This document shows, piece after piece, positions 15,083 through 24,090 of a stretch of 36,034 nucleotides of DNA; positions within the stretch are counted from its first letter, which is position 1; each line of letters starts with the position of its first letter. Below the pieces are notes generated by a model, which did not search any database, had not been told where the DNA came from, and saw only the letters and a list, made by a program, of their open reading frames with translations. This DNA comes from Vibrio neptunius (GTDB lineage: Bacteria > Pseudomonadota > Gammaproteobacteria > Enterobacterales > Vibrionaceae). The position numbers were made by a program, and so were the translations under genes. The DNA is taken from contig NZ_JXXU01000060.1 in assembly GCF_000967495.1 (NCBI RefSeq), positions 1 through 36,034 of the forward strand. Reading direction: 5' to 3'.

Positions 15083-15296
15083 CCGTTGTTGCGTAACGAC
15101 CCATTTGTTGAGCTCGTGGTCTCGATAATCGCCACTAGTATTAAATACTCAGATGATACGCATGCATAAGAGCAACAATCTCCACATCTCTTGGTTTGTC
15201 TAAACAATACATTCGTCGACCCTCTGATCTTATAAGCTCATTAATTCGTCGTTTTACTTGTTTAAACTACCAGTACTGGCACTTTACACTTAGCAC
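15083..15296. other. Gene-poor spacer with a possible decayed minus-strand frame
   Basis: A small hairpin (GTTGTT-GCGT-AACGAC) follows terminator A2. On the minus strand, 15266-15141 is open for 42 codons and ends with the protein-like stretch RDVEIVALMHAYHLSI, vaguely like the C-terminus of ParE/RelE-type toxins. It has no proper start and is preceded by a stop. I treat it as an unidentified fragment at most. Confidence 0.3.
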
Positions 15297-15324
15297 AAAA
15301 AAGCCCCAGTCGATGACTGAGGCT
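15297..15324 (-). terminator. Intrinsic terminator after the plsC-like gene
   Basis: On the minus strand the stem AGCCTCAGTC / GACTGGGGCT, with one internal mismatch, is followed by a T-run. Confidence 0.82.
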
Positions 15325-15348
15325 GCTGTAGATAGATATCAGACCAGA

Positions 15349-16089
15349 TTAAACTTTTACGCCCGCTTTCTCATTGAGCTGCTCCACTTCTTTGTCCAAT
15401 GACTCTAGCTTGTCTTTCATCTGTTCTCGACAAAGAGTAGAAAGTTCGCGAATACTCTCTTTCCCGTACCCTTCGGTAATAATGGGTGGCAGCATCTCAA
15501 CAATAACATGTCCATTATTCCAACGATTGATCTTAAGCCCATCGGTCGAGCTGCATACAATTGGAATAATGGGTAGTTGAGCACCAATCGCTGCATGGAA
15601 GGCACCTGTTTTAAAAGGTAGTAAGCCACGACCACGTGAACGCGTGCCTTCAGGGAACATCCAGACGGATACATCACTCTGATTCATGCTATCCACAACC
15701 TGATCGATAGTCCCCTTCGCCTTTGAGCGGTTCGCACGGTCAATCAGAATATTACCTGTTAACCAGTAAAGTTGGCCAAACAATGGCATCCACGCCAAGC
15801 TCTTCTTGCCTACTGTGACAACTTTTGGCGTCACAGCAGAAGAAACGGTAAACAAATCCCAGTTGTTCTGATGGTTGGCAATATATATATGCTGCCCACG
15901 TTTGTATGCATCTTCTGGTAAGCGCAGTTCTAGTGTGATGCCAAATACACGTGACATCTTGCCAAATAGGCGCCCAAAGGTAAAAACGTGTTTAGGGTTA
16001 CGCGGGCTCAGCAAACAATAGCCACACCCAAACACAAACATCACAATTGCAAAAATCGCGACAGCGAACACACGTAGTAGTGCAATCAT
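15349..16089 (-). CDS. plsC: 1-acyl-sn-glycerol-3-phosphate acyltransferase (PlsC type)
   Basis: This enzyme adds the second acyl chain to lysophosphatidic acid, making phosphatidic acid at the inner membrane. The 246-residue protein starts with a hydrophobic anchor (residues 4-27). It contains the acyltransferase H-x4-D motif in IANHQNNWDLF, the phosphate-binding block FPEGTRSRGRG, and the downstream IPIVCSSTDG. Length agrees with PlsC. It is a single gene with its own terminator, lying between the tRNA operons and murA. Other members of the family acylate other glycerol acceptors, so substrate is inferred. Confidence 0.92.
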   Translation of the reverse strand: MIALLRVFAVAIFAIVMFVFGCGYCLLSPRNPKHVFTFGRLFGKMSRVFGITLELRLPEDAYKRGQHIYIANHQNNWDLFTVSSAVTPKVVTVGKKSLAWMPLFGQLYWLTGNILIDRANRSKAKGTIDQVVDSMNQSDVSVWMFPEGTRSRGRGLLPFKTGAFHAAIGAQLPIIPIVCSSTDGLKINRWNNGHVIVEMLPPIITEGYGKESIRELSTLCREQMKDKLESLDKEVEQLNEKAGVKV

Positions 16090-16156
16090 TAGTTGTTCTC
16101 CAAGAACAAAGTAGTCAATAAGATTTGCCCATGACTCTAACTGATCTAACGCTTAT

Positions 16157-16184
16157 AAAAAAGCCGAAACTCTCGTTTCGGCTT
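16157..16184 (-). terminator. Intrinsic terminator after murA
   Basis: On the minus strand the stem AAGCCGAAAC / GTTTCGGCTT with a short loop is followed by six T. It ends the mla-ibaG-murA operon. Confidence 0.9.
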
Positions 16185-16201
16185 ACAAATGTTAGCTGAA
16201 C

Positions 16202-17467
16202 TTAGTTAGAGTCCCGAAATCGTTCTATATTGGCACCGAGAGCAGACAATTTATCTTCGATTTTATCGTAGCCGCGATCGATATGATAAATACGATCAAC
16301 AATCGTCTCACCATTCGCAATACAGCCTGCGATAACCAAGCTCGCTGAAGCACGCAAATCCGTCGCCATGACTTGCGCACCGCTGAGTTCTTCTACATCA
16401 CCACAAATCACAGTGTTGCCTTCGATTTCAGCTTTAGCCCCCATACGCATTAGTTCAGGTACATGCATAAAACGGTTCTCAAAAATAGTTTCTGTGATCA
16501 CACCACCGCCTTTAGCCATTAAATTCAGTAGAGTGAACTGAGCTTGCATGTCTGTTGGAAAACCTGGGTGCGGCGCTGTACGTACTGTCACCGCTTTCAG
16601 TTCTCGGTCTGTCATATCAACTGAAATCCAGTCTTCACCAGTGTCCACTTTGGCACCAGCTTCTTCCAACTTAGCCAACACAGCTTCAAGGAGTTGAGCC
16701 TTAGTATTGCGACACACAACTTTACCGCCTGAAACGGCCGCGGCAACAAGGAAAGTTCCTGTCTCAATGCGGTCAGCAACAACAGCATGTTGCCCACCAC
16801 CTAGACGTTCAACCCCTTCAATGGTGATCGTATCAGTACCAGCACCAGAAATTTTAGCACCAAGCGTATTCAGGAACTCAGCCGTATCAACAATTTCAGG
16901 CTCTCGCGCCGCATTGTCAAGTACCGTGGTACCTTCGGCTAACGTAGCTGCACACATAATCGTGATGGTTGCGCCAACGCTGACTTTATCCATCACAATG
17001 TGCGCACCTTTCAGACGACCATCCACACTAGCTTTAACGTAACCATCTTCCAGTATGATCGTGGCACCTAGCTGCTCTAGCCCATGGATATGCAGATCCA
17101 CAGGACGTGCACCAATAGCACAACCGCCAGGTAAAGATACTTGACCTTGACCAAAACGCGCCACCAATGGACCCAATGCCCAGATAGATGCACGCATCGT
17201 TTTCACTAAATCATAAGGAGCGCAATATTCATTAATACTGCTCGGGTCAACATGTACAGAACCATTACGTTCTACTTTAGCACCTAAACGCTTGAGCAAT
17301 TCCATCGTCGTATCAATATCACGTAGATGCGGAACGTTCGCGACTTCAACGGGCTCTTCTGCCAATATAGAGGCGAAAAGAATTGGCAATGCTGCGTTTT
17401 TCGCACCAGAGATAGTGACTTCACCAACCAGAGGTTGTTTTGACCCTTTTACTCTAAACTTATCCAT
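16202..17467 (-). CDS. murA: UDP-N-acetylglucosamine 1-carboxyvinyltransferase MurA
   Basis: MurA performs the first committed step of peptidoglycan synthesis, transferring enolpyruvate from PEP to UDP-GlcNAc. With the preferred start the product has 421 residues and the catalytic Cys116 in PGGCAIGARPVDLH, which is the target of fosfomycin in this family. Other signatures are ISGAKNAALPI at the N-terminus and AHPGFPTDMQAQF in the second domain. Two ATG codons are adjacent; the AAGGG ribosome site (17474-17478) is 6 nt from the second, which gives the family N-terminus MDKFRVKG. It follows ibaG by 9 bp and closes the operon. Confidence 0.97.
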   Translation of the reverse strand: MDKFRVKGSKQPLVGEVTISGAKNAALPILFASILAEEPVEVANVPHLRDIDTTMELLKRLGAKVERNGSVHVDPSSINEYCAPYDLVKTMRASIWALGPLVARFGQGQVSLPGGCAIGARPVDLHIHGLEQLGATIILEDGYVKASVDGRLKGAHIVMDKVSVGATITIMCAATLAEGTTVLDNAAREPEIVDTAEFLNTLGAKISGAGTDTITIEGVERLGGGQHAVVADRIETGTFLVAAAVSGGKVVCRNTKAQLLEAVLAKLEEAGAKVDTGEDWISVDMTDRELKAVTVRTAPHPGFPTDMQAQFTLLNLMAKGGGVITETIFENRFMHVPELMRMGAKAEIEGNTVICGDVEELSGAQVMATDLRASASLVIAGCIANGETIVDRIYHIDRGYDKIEDKLSALGANIERFRDSN

Positions 17468-17476
17468 CATTAACCC

Positions 17477-17731
17477 TTACAGTGACATCAACTTCTTATC
17501 ACGTGCCCACTCTTCTGGTGAGTAAGCTTTAATGGAAACGGCATGGATGTCATTTCTTTGGATATATTCCATCAATGGAGCGTAAATCATTTGTTGCTTC
17601 TTAACGCGGCTCATTCCTTCGAAGCTAGCATCAACAGCGACCACTTCGTAATGGCTGCCTTCACCTTTAACGTGTAACTCTTCTAGGCTAAGTGCTTCTT
17701 CTAAAATCTGTTGTACTTTTGCGCTATCCAC
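17477..17731 (-). CDS. ibaG: IbaG, BolA-family acid-stress protein
   Basis: This is an 84-residue BolA-like protein, the YrbA/IbaG branch. Members bind Fe-S clusters together with monothiol glutaredoxins. The BolA core is visible as HVKGEGSHYEVVAVDASFEGMSRVKKQQMIYAPL, here quoted in pieces: GEGSHYEVVAVD, then SRVKKQQMIY. The conserved C-terminal segment reads HAVSIKAYSPEEW. It lies between mlaB and murA in an order conserved with E. coli, suggesting co-transcription with the envelope genes. Confidence 0.95.
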   Translation of the reverse strand: MDSAKVQQILEEALSLEELHVKGEGSHYEVVAVDASFEGMSRVKKQQMIYAPLMEYIQRNDIHAVSIKAYSPEEWARDKKLMSL

Positions 17732-17744
17732 AATTTACCCCTGT

Positions 17745-18053
17745 TTAATTCTTTAAATGCCCATCGATAAGCTCTTCGATATTACTCAACTGAAATAAAG
17801 TTAGCAGTTGTTTTGGCACGAAGCTGAGCATTATATGACAGTTTTGCTTTTTTGCATGCTCTAATAGATGAATTAGCATCACCATACCCGCTGAATCAAC
17901 TCTTTCAATCTTTTCTAAGCTGATTTCAATCGTCGAGCTGGTTGTTTTCCAGTTGCATAAAGAGCGCCATAGGGCAGGTACTGACTCTCTATCTAGCGAC
18001 CCAGTAATTTGGTATTGGCTGTCAGACAAACGTAACCACTGCTCAGTGCTCAT
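17745..18053 (-). CDS. mlaB: MlaB, STAS-domain subunit of the Mla lipid transporter
   Basis: MlaB is the small cytosolic STAS protein that binds the ATPase MlaF and supports assembly of the MlaFEDB complex. The 102-residue protein has the STAS pattern with ERVDSAGMVMLIHLLEHA around residues 48-65. Its ATG overlaps the end of mlaC by four bases (ATGA), indicating translational coupling. The sequence is only moderately conserved, as is usual for MlaB, but its place in the operon makes the call firm. Confidence 0.93.
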   Translation of the reverse strand: MSTEQWLRLSDSQYQITGSLDRESVPALWRSLCNWKTTSSTIEISLEKIERVDSAGMVMLIHLLEHAKKQNCHIMLSFVPKQLLTLFQLSNIEELIDGHLKN

Positions 18054-18691
18054 TGTGCTTTACCTTCAAAACGAATTGGCTTCGCCGCGAGATCTTCTAA
18101 ATCTTTTGCTACTGCAAGAATGCCTTCCTGACGTAATTTCCCACTCCATTCAGACTGTTTGCTTGACAATAGGCTAATGCCCTCAGCGATCATATCAAAC
18201 GCCTTCCATTCACCAGTCTTTTTATCCTTCCGGAGTTTAAACTCAAGTTTGATGTTTGGACGTGGTGCATCAATGATTTCAACTTTCACGCCAGCAATGC
18301 TTTTCTTCGGACTGGACTTTGGTTCTGGGCCAAACTCGATATCTTGGTCAGTGTACTGAGTTAGTACCTGAGCATACGAACTGACAAGATAAGCTCGAAA
18401 TGCTTCAATGAACGTACCAACATCCTCTCGCTTTGCCCCTTTCAAGTTAGGACCTAAAAGCTTAAGTGCTGCATACTTTTCATTGACGTATGGCATCAGC
18501 TCCTCCTCAACAATCACTTTGAGGTAATCCGGATCCTGATGTACTTTATCTTGCTCAGCTTTCAGTCTGGCAAATGCCTGCTCAGACACCTGTTTCATCA
18601 TCTGGTAAGGCTGGGTTTTATCTATTTGAGCCGCCCAAGCGGTGCTCGACAAAGCAAATGTCACTAAAGTAAGTACTAACTTTTTCAGCAT
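18050..18691 (-). CDS. mlaC: MlaC, periplasmic phospholipid carrier
   Basis: MlaC shuttles phospholipid between the outer-membrane MlaA complex and inner-membrane MlaFEDB. The 213-residue precursor begins with a Sec signal peptide ending STAWA near residue 20. The mature part has the MlaC/Ttg2D pattern, including YVNEKYAALKLLG and FRAYLVSSYAQVLTQY, and ends with EGISLLSSKQSEWSGKLRQ. It overlaps mlaB by four bases and follows mlaD by 2 bp. Confidence 0.96.
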   Translation of the reverse strand: MLKKLVLTLVTFALSSTAWAAQIDKTQPYQMMKQVSEQAFARLKAEQDKVHQDPDYLKVIVEEELMPYVNEKYAALKLLGPNLKGAKREDVGTFIEAFRAYLVSSYAQVLTQYTDQDIEFGPEPKSSPKKSIAGVKVEIIDAPRPNIKLEFKLRKDKKTGEWKAFDMIAEGISLLSSKQSEWSGKLRQEGILAVAKDLEDLAAKPIRFEGKAQ

Positions 18692-18693
18692 GA

Positions 18694-19185
18694 TTATTCC
18701 TCTTCTTTAGCCGAATCAGAACCGCCAACGCTGTACAGCACCTGGCCGATCAAGTCTTCTAACACTAGAGCGGATTTAGTGTCTTCAATATAGTCACCTT
18801 CCACCAGCATTTGCTCGTCATCAAAAACAAAGCCCGGCGTTAAACCAATGTACTGCTCGCCAATAAGGCCAGAAGTTAAAATCTTAACGCTGGAAGTTTC
18901 TGGAAATTGGTCAAATTGACTGTTAATCGCCATCGTCACGACAGGTAACAAGTTTTCAGTATCTAACCCAATGTCCGTCACTCGCCCAATAACAACACCA
19001 CCCACTTTCACTGGCGAGCGGACTTTAAGACTGCCGATATTGTCGAACTCTGCTTTCAGTGAGTAAGTATCATTTGAGCCAATGCCCTTTACGTCAGCGA
19101 CTTGAAAAATCATCACTAGAATTGCGCAAATTCCAGCAAGGACAAAGCTGCCGACCCATAATTCAGTTTTTCTTGTTTGTTGCAT
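18694..19185 (-). CDS. mlaD: MlaD, MCE-domain subunit of the Mla transporter
   Basis: MlaD is a membrane-anchored MCE protein that forms a hexameric periplasmic ring through which lipid passes. The 163 residues comprise one N-terminal membrane segment (VGSFVLAGICAILVMIFQV) and one MCE domain containing VRSPVKVGGVVIGRVTDI and the loop SGLIGEQYIGLTPGF. The short C-terminal tail ends EEE. Spacing of 2 bp on both sides shows a tight operon. Confidence 0.97.
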   Translation of the reverse strand: MQQTRKTELWVGSFVLAGICAILVMIFQVADVKGIGSNDTYSLKAEFDNIGSLKVRSPVKVGGVVIGRVTDIGLDTENLLPVVTMAINSQFDQFPETSSVKILTSGLIGEQYIGLTPGFVFDDEQMLVEGDYIEDTKSALVLEDLIGQVLYSVGGSDSAKEEE

Positions 19186-19187
19186 AC

Positions 19188-19979
19188 TTAGTTCCCAAAC
19201 ATCAATGCAGTCAGTACAAAGTCTAAGCCTAGTACCGCCAATGAAGAGTGTACGACAGTGCGTGTCGTTGCACGGCTAATACCTTCCGAAGTGGGAATGG
19301 CATCGTAACCGTTAAACAGTGCTATCCAAGTTACGGCAATGGCAAACACTAGACTCTTAATCATGCTGTTACCAATATCTTGCCCCAATTCAACAGAAGC
19401 TTGCATGGCTGACCAAAAGCTACCGTGGTCAATACCTTTCCAATCAACCCCCACTAACTGGCCACCCCAAATACCGATAGCCATAAAAATCATGGCTAGC
19501 ATTGGCATAGAAATTACACCAGCCCAAAAACGCGGTGCTATCACTCGTTTTAATGGGTCGATGGCCATCATTTCCATACTGGACAGCTGCTCTGTGGCTT
19601 TCATTAGGCCAATTTCAGCCGTCAATGCAGAACCCGCTCGCCCAGCAAATAGCAATGCTGTTACCACAGGCCCCAGTTCCCGCAGGAGTGACAAGGCTAC
19701 CATCTGGCCCAAGGCGCCTTCAGCGCCAAAATCGACCAAGATGACGTAACCCTGTAGGCTCAATACCATGCCAATAAATAAGCCAGACAGTACAATAATG
19801 ATCAGAGACTGAACGCCAACGCTGTAGAGTTGTTTTACCAGCAAAGGGAAGTTTTGGATTGGACGTGGACGAGAAGCTAGCGCACCAAGGAGCATTAAGC
19901 TAGCACGGCCAAACGACTCACAAACACCCATCGCTCTGCGTCCTGTTGATGCGACAAAATTCGCGAAGCCAGAAACCAT
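19188..19979 (-). CDS. mlaE: MlaE, permease subunit of the Mla transporter
   Basis: MlaE is the integral membrane permease of the phospholipid transporter. The 263-residue protein has an amphipathic N-terminal helix and about five membrane segments. It carries the MlaE-family signature ALLFAGRAGSALTAEIGLMKATEQ, with the EIG core that contacts the ATPase. Its start overlaps the last base of mlaF, consistent with coupled translation. Length and motifs are normal. Confidence 0.97.
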   Translation of the reverse strand: MVSGFANFVASTGRRAMGVCESFGRASLMLLGALASRPRPIQNFPLLVKQLYSVGVQSLIIIVLSGLFIGMVLSLQGYVILVDFGAEGALGQMVALSLLRELGPVVTALLFAGRAGSALTAEIGLMKATEQLSSMEMMAIDPLKRVIAPRFWAGVISMPMLAMIFMAIGIWGGQLVGVDWKGIDHGSFWSAMQASVELGQDIGNSMIKSLVFAIAVTWIALFNGYDAIPTSEGISRATTRTVVHSSLAVLGLDFVLTALMFGN

Positions 19980-20773
19980 CAGAATAGCTCCTTCTCTATA
20001 GACTGAGCTGGATAACGAAATGGTACAGGGCCATCCGCGTCTCCTTTGAGAAATTGTTGAACCTGTGGATCAGGGTTATCACGCAGGGCTTGTGGCGACC
20101 CTTTAGCTATAATTTTACCGTTAGCCAGAATATAGACCCAATCGGCGATACTCATCACTTCAGGCACATCATGAGAAACAACGATAGAAGTCACACCGAG
20201 TGCTTGATTAAGGTTACGTATCAGCTCCACCAACACTCCCATAGTGATCGGATCTTGCCCCACAAAAGGCTCATCGTACATAATCAGTTCTGGGTCAAGG
20301 GCGATGGCACGGGCTAGTGCGGCTCGACGAGCCATTCCACCCGACAACTCACTTGGCATCAACTGAGAAGCCCCACGAAGCCCCACCGCCTCTAATTTGA
20401 GTAGTACTAAGGTTCGAATAAATCTTTCATTTAAGTCGGTATGCTCACGAAGTGGAAAGGCAACATTGTCAAACACGTTAAGATCAGTGAACAAGGCTCC
20501 AGATTGGAATAACATGCTCATTTTCTTACGCTCTTTGTACAATTTTTTGCGGCTGAGTGACGGAATATTCTTACCATCAAACCACACCTCACCTCGCTCT
20601 GGATAAATCTGACCACCAATCAGACGGAGTAACGTCGTCTTGCCTATACCTGAAGGCCCCATAATGGCGGTGACCTTACCTTTTGGCACCTGTAAGCTAA
20701 TATCATCAAATATCTTCCTTTCCCCACGGGAAAAAGTCAGATTTTTAATGGTTACGAGATCTACTGAGGACAT
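19979..20773 (-). CDS. mlaF: MlaF, ATPase subunit of the Mla transporter
   Basis: MlaF is the ABC ATPase that powers phospholipid movement through MlaE. Start 20773 (264 residues, MSSVDLVTIKNLTFSRG) is preferred because AGGG lies 6-7 nt upstream. The in-frame ATG at 20806 has no ribosome site and adds 11 residues. Walker A is GPSGIGKTTLL, the signature is LSGGMARRAALARA, and Walker B is LIMYDEPFVGQDP, followed by the switch His in VVSHD. It is the first gene of mlaFEDCB-ibaG-murA. The operon promoter should lie in 20774-21008, divergent from the exchanger gene, but no clear boxes were seen. Confidence 0.96.
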   Translation of the reverse strand: MSSVDLVTIKNLTFSRGERKIFDDISLQVPKGKVTAIMGPSGIGKTTLLRLIGGQIYPERGEVWFDGKNIPSLSRKKLYKERKKMSMLFQSGALFTDLNVFDNVAFPLREHTDLNERFIRTLVLLKLEAVGLRGASQLMPSELSGGMARRAALARAIALDPELIMYDEPFVGQDPITMGVLVELIRNLNQALGVTSIVVSHDVPEVMSIADWVYILANGKIIAKGSPQALRDNPDPQVQQFLKGDADGPVPFRYPAQSIEKELF

Positions 20774-21008
20774 GTTGGACCCTGACTTAGCGCTTAGAAT
20801 GGGCAATCATAAGCACATTGTGTGAAAATTAAAAGCACTGTTCAATTAAATATGGTAGACCTGTTAATATTAGAAGTCGGTTTCATTGTAGCCACATATA
20901 ATCGCCATCAATTTAAATAGTTAATAATTAATTGCTTCCCTTTTCGCCCCTAAACCGTCAAAATTAACGGTTAAATTTGTCCCGTTGTACACAAAATTAA
21001 GGATCATC

Positions 21009-21980
21009 ATGTTTGAAGCCATTGCGTTTCTAGTCGTAGGATTAGTCATTCTGGTATGGAGTGCAGATAAGCTTGTTTTTGGCGCCGCGGCTCTAGCCCG
21101 AAATGTCGGAATATCTCCACTGGTGATCGGTATGACCATTCTAGCAATGGGCTCTTCAGCACCTGAAATGATGGTATCAGCAACCGCCGCTCTTGATGGA
21201 AAAACCGATACTGCGGTAGGCAATGTTTTAGGCTCTAATATTGCCAACATTGCGCTGATTCTTGGCATCACAGCGATGATCAAACCTCTCTCAATCAGCT
21301 CAGCAGTATTACGCCGAGAACTACCACTTATGATTGGCGTAACGATTTTGGCTGGTATCTTACTGTGGGACAGCCACTTAGGTTTTTACGAAGGCGTACT
21401 TCTTTTCGTTCTGTTTGCGGCCTTTATTATCGCTATGCTGCGCATCAGCAAAAAGGAGAAAAAAGCGGGCAGTGATGATCCGCTATTAGTAGAACAAGAG
21501 TCAGAAATACCAGAAGGCGTCAGTAATGGTAAAGCAGCAATATGGGTTGTGATTGGTTTGGTACTCCTGCCGGTCGCCGCAGATACGCTCGTGACCAACG
21601 CTGTATTTATCGCCCAATACTACGGTATGAGTGATCTTGTTATCGGCTTAACCATCATTGCTGTAGGTACCAGTTTACCAGAACTCGCAGCTTCACTAGC
21701 GGGTGTCATGAAGGGCGAAGACGATATGGCCGTTGGCAATATCATTGGATCTAACGTATTCAATATTCTCGCAGTCATGGGCATTCCAGGCATCCTCAAC
21801 CCTGCCACTCTTAGTGAATATGCAATGGGGCGAGACTTTTGGATAATGCTAGGCGTCTCATTGTTGTTGGTTGCAATGGCATTGGGTAAATCTCGTAGTA
21901 TCAACCGAGCTGAAGGTGCTGTATTATTCTGCTGTTTTATTGCTTATCAAGGATATCTCATCCTGAACATGACAGCTTAA
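21009..21980 (+). CDS. yrbG: Calcium/sodium antiporter, YrbG family
   Basis: This inner-membrane exchanger of the Ca2+:cation antiporter family has 323 residues and about ten membrane segments in two inverted halves. Each half carries an alpha-repeat: GSSAPEMMVSATAALDG with VGNVLGSNIANIALILG in the first, and GTSLPELAASLAGVMKG with VGNIIGSNVFNILAVMG in the second. The glutamates in SAPEM and LPEL are the expected ion ligands. ATG at 21009 is preferred over the upstream TTG (20985) because of an AAGGA ribosome site and family N-terminus MFEAIAFLVVG. It is followed by kdsD at 27 bp, the same order as in E. coli. Confidence 0.95.
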   Translation: MFEAIAFLVVGLVILVWSADKLVFGAAALARNVGISPLVIGMTILAMGSSAPEMMVSATAALDGKTDTAVGNVLGSNIANIALILGITAMIKPLSISSAVLRRELPLMIGVTILAGILLWDSHLGFYEGVLLFVLFAAFIIAMLRISKKEKKAGSDDPLLVEQESEIPEGVSNGKAAIWVVIGLVLLPVAADTLVTNAVFIAQYYGMSDLVIGLTIIAVGTSLPELAASLAGVMKGEDDMAVGNIIGSNVFNILAVMGIPGILNPATLSEYAMGRDFWIMLGVSLLLVAMALGKSRSINRAEGAVLFCCFIAYQGYLILNMTA

Positions 21981-22007
21981 CTTTATTTTTGCCTGCCGGA
22001 GTGTGAC

Positions 22008-22973
22008 ATGTTTGATTTTCGCTCTGCTGCTCTTGAAGTACTAAAAACAGAAATCGAAGCCCTTGAGCAGCTAGATCAATATTTTAATGAGGATTTCATC
22101 CAAGCCTGTGAACTCATTCTTGCCAATAGAGAAGGTAAGGTTGCTGTCATGGGGATGGGTAAATCAGGACATATTGGTAATAAAATTGCCGCCTCACTAG
22201 CTAGCACTGGAACATCCGCATTCTTTGTTCACCCAGGTGAAGCCGCTCATGGCGACTTGGGAATGATCAAATCTGGTGATATCGTGCTTGCGATCTCCAA
22301 CTCAGGAGAATCAGCCGAAATCTTAGGGCTTTTTCCTGTTTTGAAGCGCCTCAACATCAAAATCATTAGCATGACAGGCAAGCCAAGCTCGACTATGGCG
22401 AAGCTATCTGACTTTCACTTACAGATCACGGTTCCCAAAGAAGCTTGCCCACTGGGATTAGCACCAACAGCAAGTACCACCGCGACATTGGCCATGGGTG
22501 ACGCACTGGCGGTTGCTTTGCTGCAGGCTCGCGGTTTTACCGCTGAAGATTTTGCCCTCTCGCACCCCGGTGGCGCATTAGGCAGAAAGTTGCTGCTTAA
22601 ACTATCAGACATCATGCACACGGATGATCAACTACCTTTAGTCACACCAGATACTGTAGTCCGAGAAGCATTGCTGGAAATCAGCCAGAAAGGTTTAGGA
22701 ATGACTGCCGTTGTTGATAGCCACCAGCATCTAGTAGGGATTTTCACTGACGGCGATCTACGCCGTATTCTCGATAAGCGAATTGATATTCACAGTGCAT
22801 TGATTGGTGAAGTGATGACGACCAACCCTACGACCGCCAGTCCGAACATTCTTGCTGCTGAAGGCCTAAATCTTATGCAGCAGAAAAGCATTAATGGCTT
22901 AATTCTATGCCTAGACGGTAAGGTTGTCGGTGCATTAAACATGCATGATTTGTTAAAAGCGGGGGTGATGTGA
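22008..22973 (+). CDS. kdsD: D-arabinose 5-phosphate isomerase KdsD
   Basis: KdsD converts ribulose-5-phosphate to arabinose-5-phosphate, the first step of KDO synthesis for LPS. The 321-residue protein has an N-terminal SIS domain with VAVMGMGKSGHIGNKIAASL and the serine-rich sugar-phosphate loop VLAISNSGESAEIL, then HPGGALGRKLL. Two C-terminal CBS domains follow (residues about 200-320, including VGIFTDGDLRR). Its TGA overlaps the kdsC start. Confidence 0.96.
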   Translation: MFDFRSAALEVLKTEIEALEQLDQYFNEDFIQACELILANREGKVAVMGMGKSGHIGNKIAASLASTGTSAFFVHPGEAAHGDLGMIKSGDIVLAISNSGESAEILGLFPVLKRLNIKIISMTGKPSSTMAKLSDFHLQITVPKEACPLGLAPTASTTATLAMGDALAVALLQARGFTAEDFALSHPGGALGRKLLLKLSDIMHTDDQLPLVTPDTVVREALLEISQKGLGMTAVVDSHQHLVGIFTDGDLRRILDKRIDIHSALIGEVMTTNPTTASPNILAAEGLNLMQQKSINGLILCLDGKVVGALNMHDLLKAGVM

Positions 22974-23530
22974 TGTCGAAATTAATTGAAACCCTGTATA
23001 AACCAGTGGAACAAAACACGCTTAACATTGCCAAAGAAATTAGATTGTTAATCTGCGATGTCGATGGCGTCTTCTCTGACGGTCTTATTTACATGGGTAA
23101 TGATGGAGAAGAGCTAAAAACATTTCATACACGAGATGGATACGGCGTTAAATCTTTGATGAATGCGGGCATCAAAATCGCTATTATCACTGGTCGACAA
23201 TCACGTATTGTCGAGAATCGCATGAAGGCTCTGGGAATATCACTGATTTACCAAGGGCAAGACGATAAAGTAAAAGCTTATCAGGACATTTGCAGCAAAT
23301 TGAATATTGCGCCAGAGCACACCGGCTATATAGGTGATGATCTTATTGACTGGCCTGTCATGGAAAAAGTAGCTTTAAAAGTCTGTGTCGCTGACGGACA
23401 TCCACTCCTGGCTCAACGCGCAAATTACGTCACTTCAATACGTGGCGGACACGGTGCAGTCAGAGAAGTGTGTGACCTCATTTTACAAGCACGCAATGAA
23501 CTTGATGTCCACAAAGGTCTAAGTATATGA
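22973..23530 (+). CDS. kdsC: 3-deoxy-D-manno-octulosonate 8-phosphate phosphatase KdsC
   Basis: KdsC removes the phosphate from KDO-8-phosphate. It is a HAD-family enzyme of 185 residues. The nucleophile motif is ICDVDGVFSDG with Asp29 and Asp31, followed by FHTRDGYGVKSL, the motif II region AIITGRQSRIVENR, and motif III GYIGDDLIDWPVM. GTG at 22970 is also in frame, but ATG at 22973 has better spacing (7 nt) to the GGGGG ribosome site. The start overlaps the kdsD stop by one base, and the 3' end overlaps lptC. Confidence 0.96.
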   Translation: MSKLIETLYKPVEQNTLNIAKEIRLLICDVDGVFSDGLIYMGNDGEELKTFHTRDGYGVKSLMNAGIKIAIITGRQSRIVENRMKALGISLIYQGQDDKVKAYQDICSKLNIAPEHTGYIGDDLIDWPVMEKVALKVCVADGHPLLAQRANYVTSIRGGHGAVREVCDLILQARNELDVHKGLSI

Positions 23531-24090
23531 GTTTATCCCGTATCGGTTACCTGATACTGGCATTTGTTATCTGTTGGTCGACTTACTACCTATTTGATAA
23601 AGGACAGGGGTACGACATTCAGGTAGAACCGGATACCGAGCTACCCATGTTTAGCGGTGAAGATTTAGTGAATACCTCATACAACCAGGAAGGTATTCGC
23701 AGCTACATCATCACATCCGTTAAACTCGATCACTATGCAAAAAGTGGTGATACCTTTTTTGATCAACCAGTCTTAAAAGTATACAAAGAAGGCACAACCC
23801 AAGAGTGGGAGGTCACTGCTGACCGAGGCATTCTAGGGCAAGATCATGTGCTGACATTATATGACAACGTATTGGCGAAAAACCTATTGCCAGATTCTGG
23901 CTTTGACACCATGTCAACGGATGTACTCGGCATCCAGTTGGATAATCGCGATTTTTGGGCAGACAACCAAGTGACCTTGGTTGGTCCTCAGTTTGAAACA
24001 GTAGGTCAGGCAATGAAAGGCAACTTTGCTGAAAACAACGCCATCCTCTACAAACACGTACAGGGTAGATATGAAACTCTCACACCTTAG
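23527..24090 (+). CDS. lptC: LptC, LPS-transport bitopic membrane protein
   Basis: LptC anchors the periplasmic LptA bridge to the LptB2FG extractor. The 187-residue protein has one N-terminal membrane segment (residues about 6-23) and a periplasmic beta-jellyroll, with recognisable EGIRSYIITSVKLDHYAKSG and TLYDNVLAKNLLPDS. It overlaps kdsC by four bases and contains the lptA start in another frame. Confidence 0.95.
   Translation: MSLSRIGYLILAFVICWSTYYLFDKGQGYDIQVEPDTELPMFSGEDLVNTSYNQEGIRSYIITSVKLDHYAKSGDTFFDQPVLKVYKEGTTQEWEVTADRGILGQDHVLTLYDNVLAKNLLPDSGFDTMSTDVLGIQLDNRDFWADNQVTLVGPQFETVGQAMKGNFAENNAILYKHVQGRYETLTP

Noticed and set aside
15013..15207. 64-codon minus-strand open frame over terminator A2
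   Set aside because: It crosses the terminator and the tRNA-end copy and has only a TTG start without a convincing ribosome site.
20774..20806. Longer mlaF starting at 20806
   Set aside because: There is no ribosome site there; the inner ATG has AGGG at good spacing and the family N-terminus.
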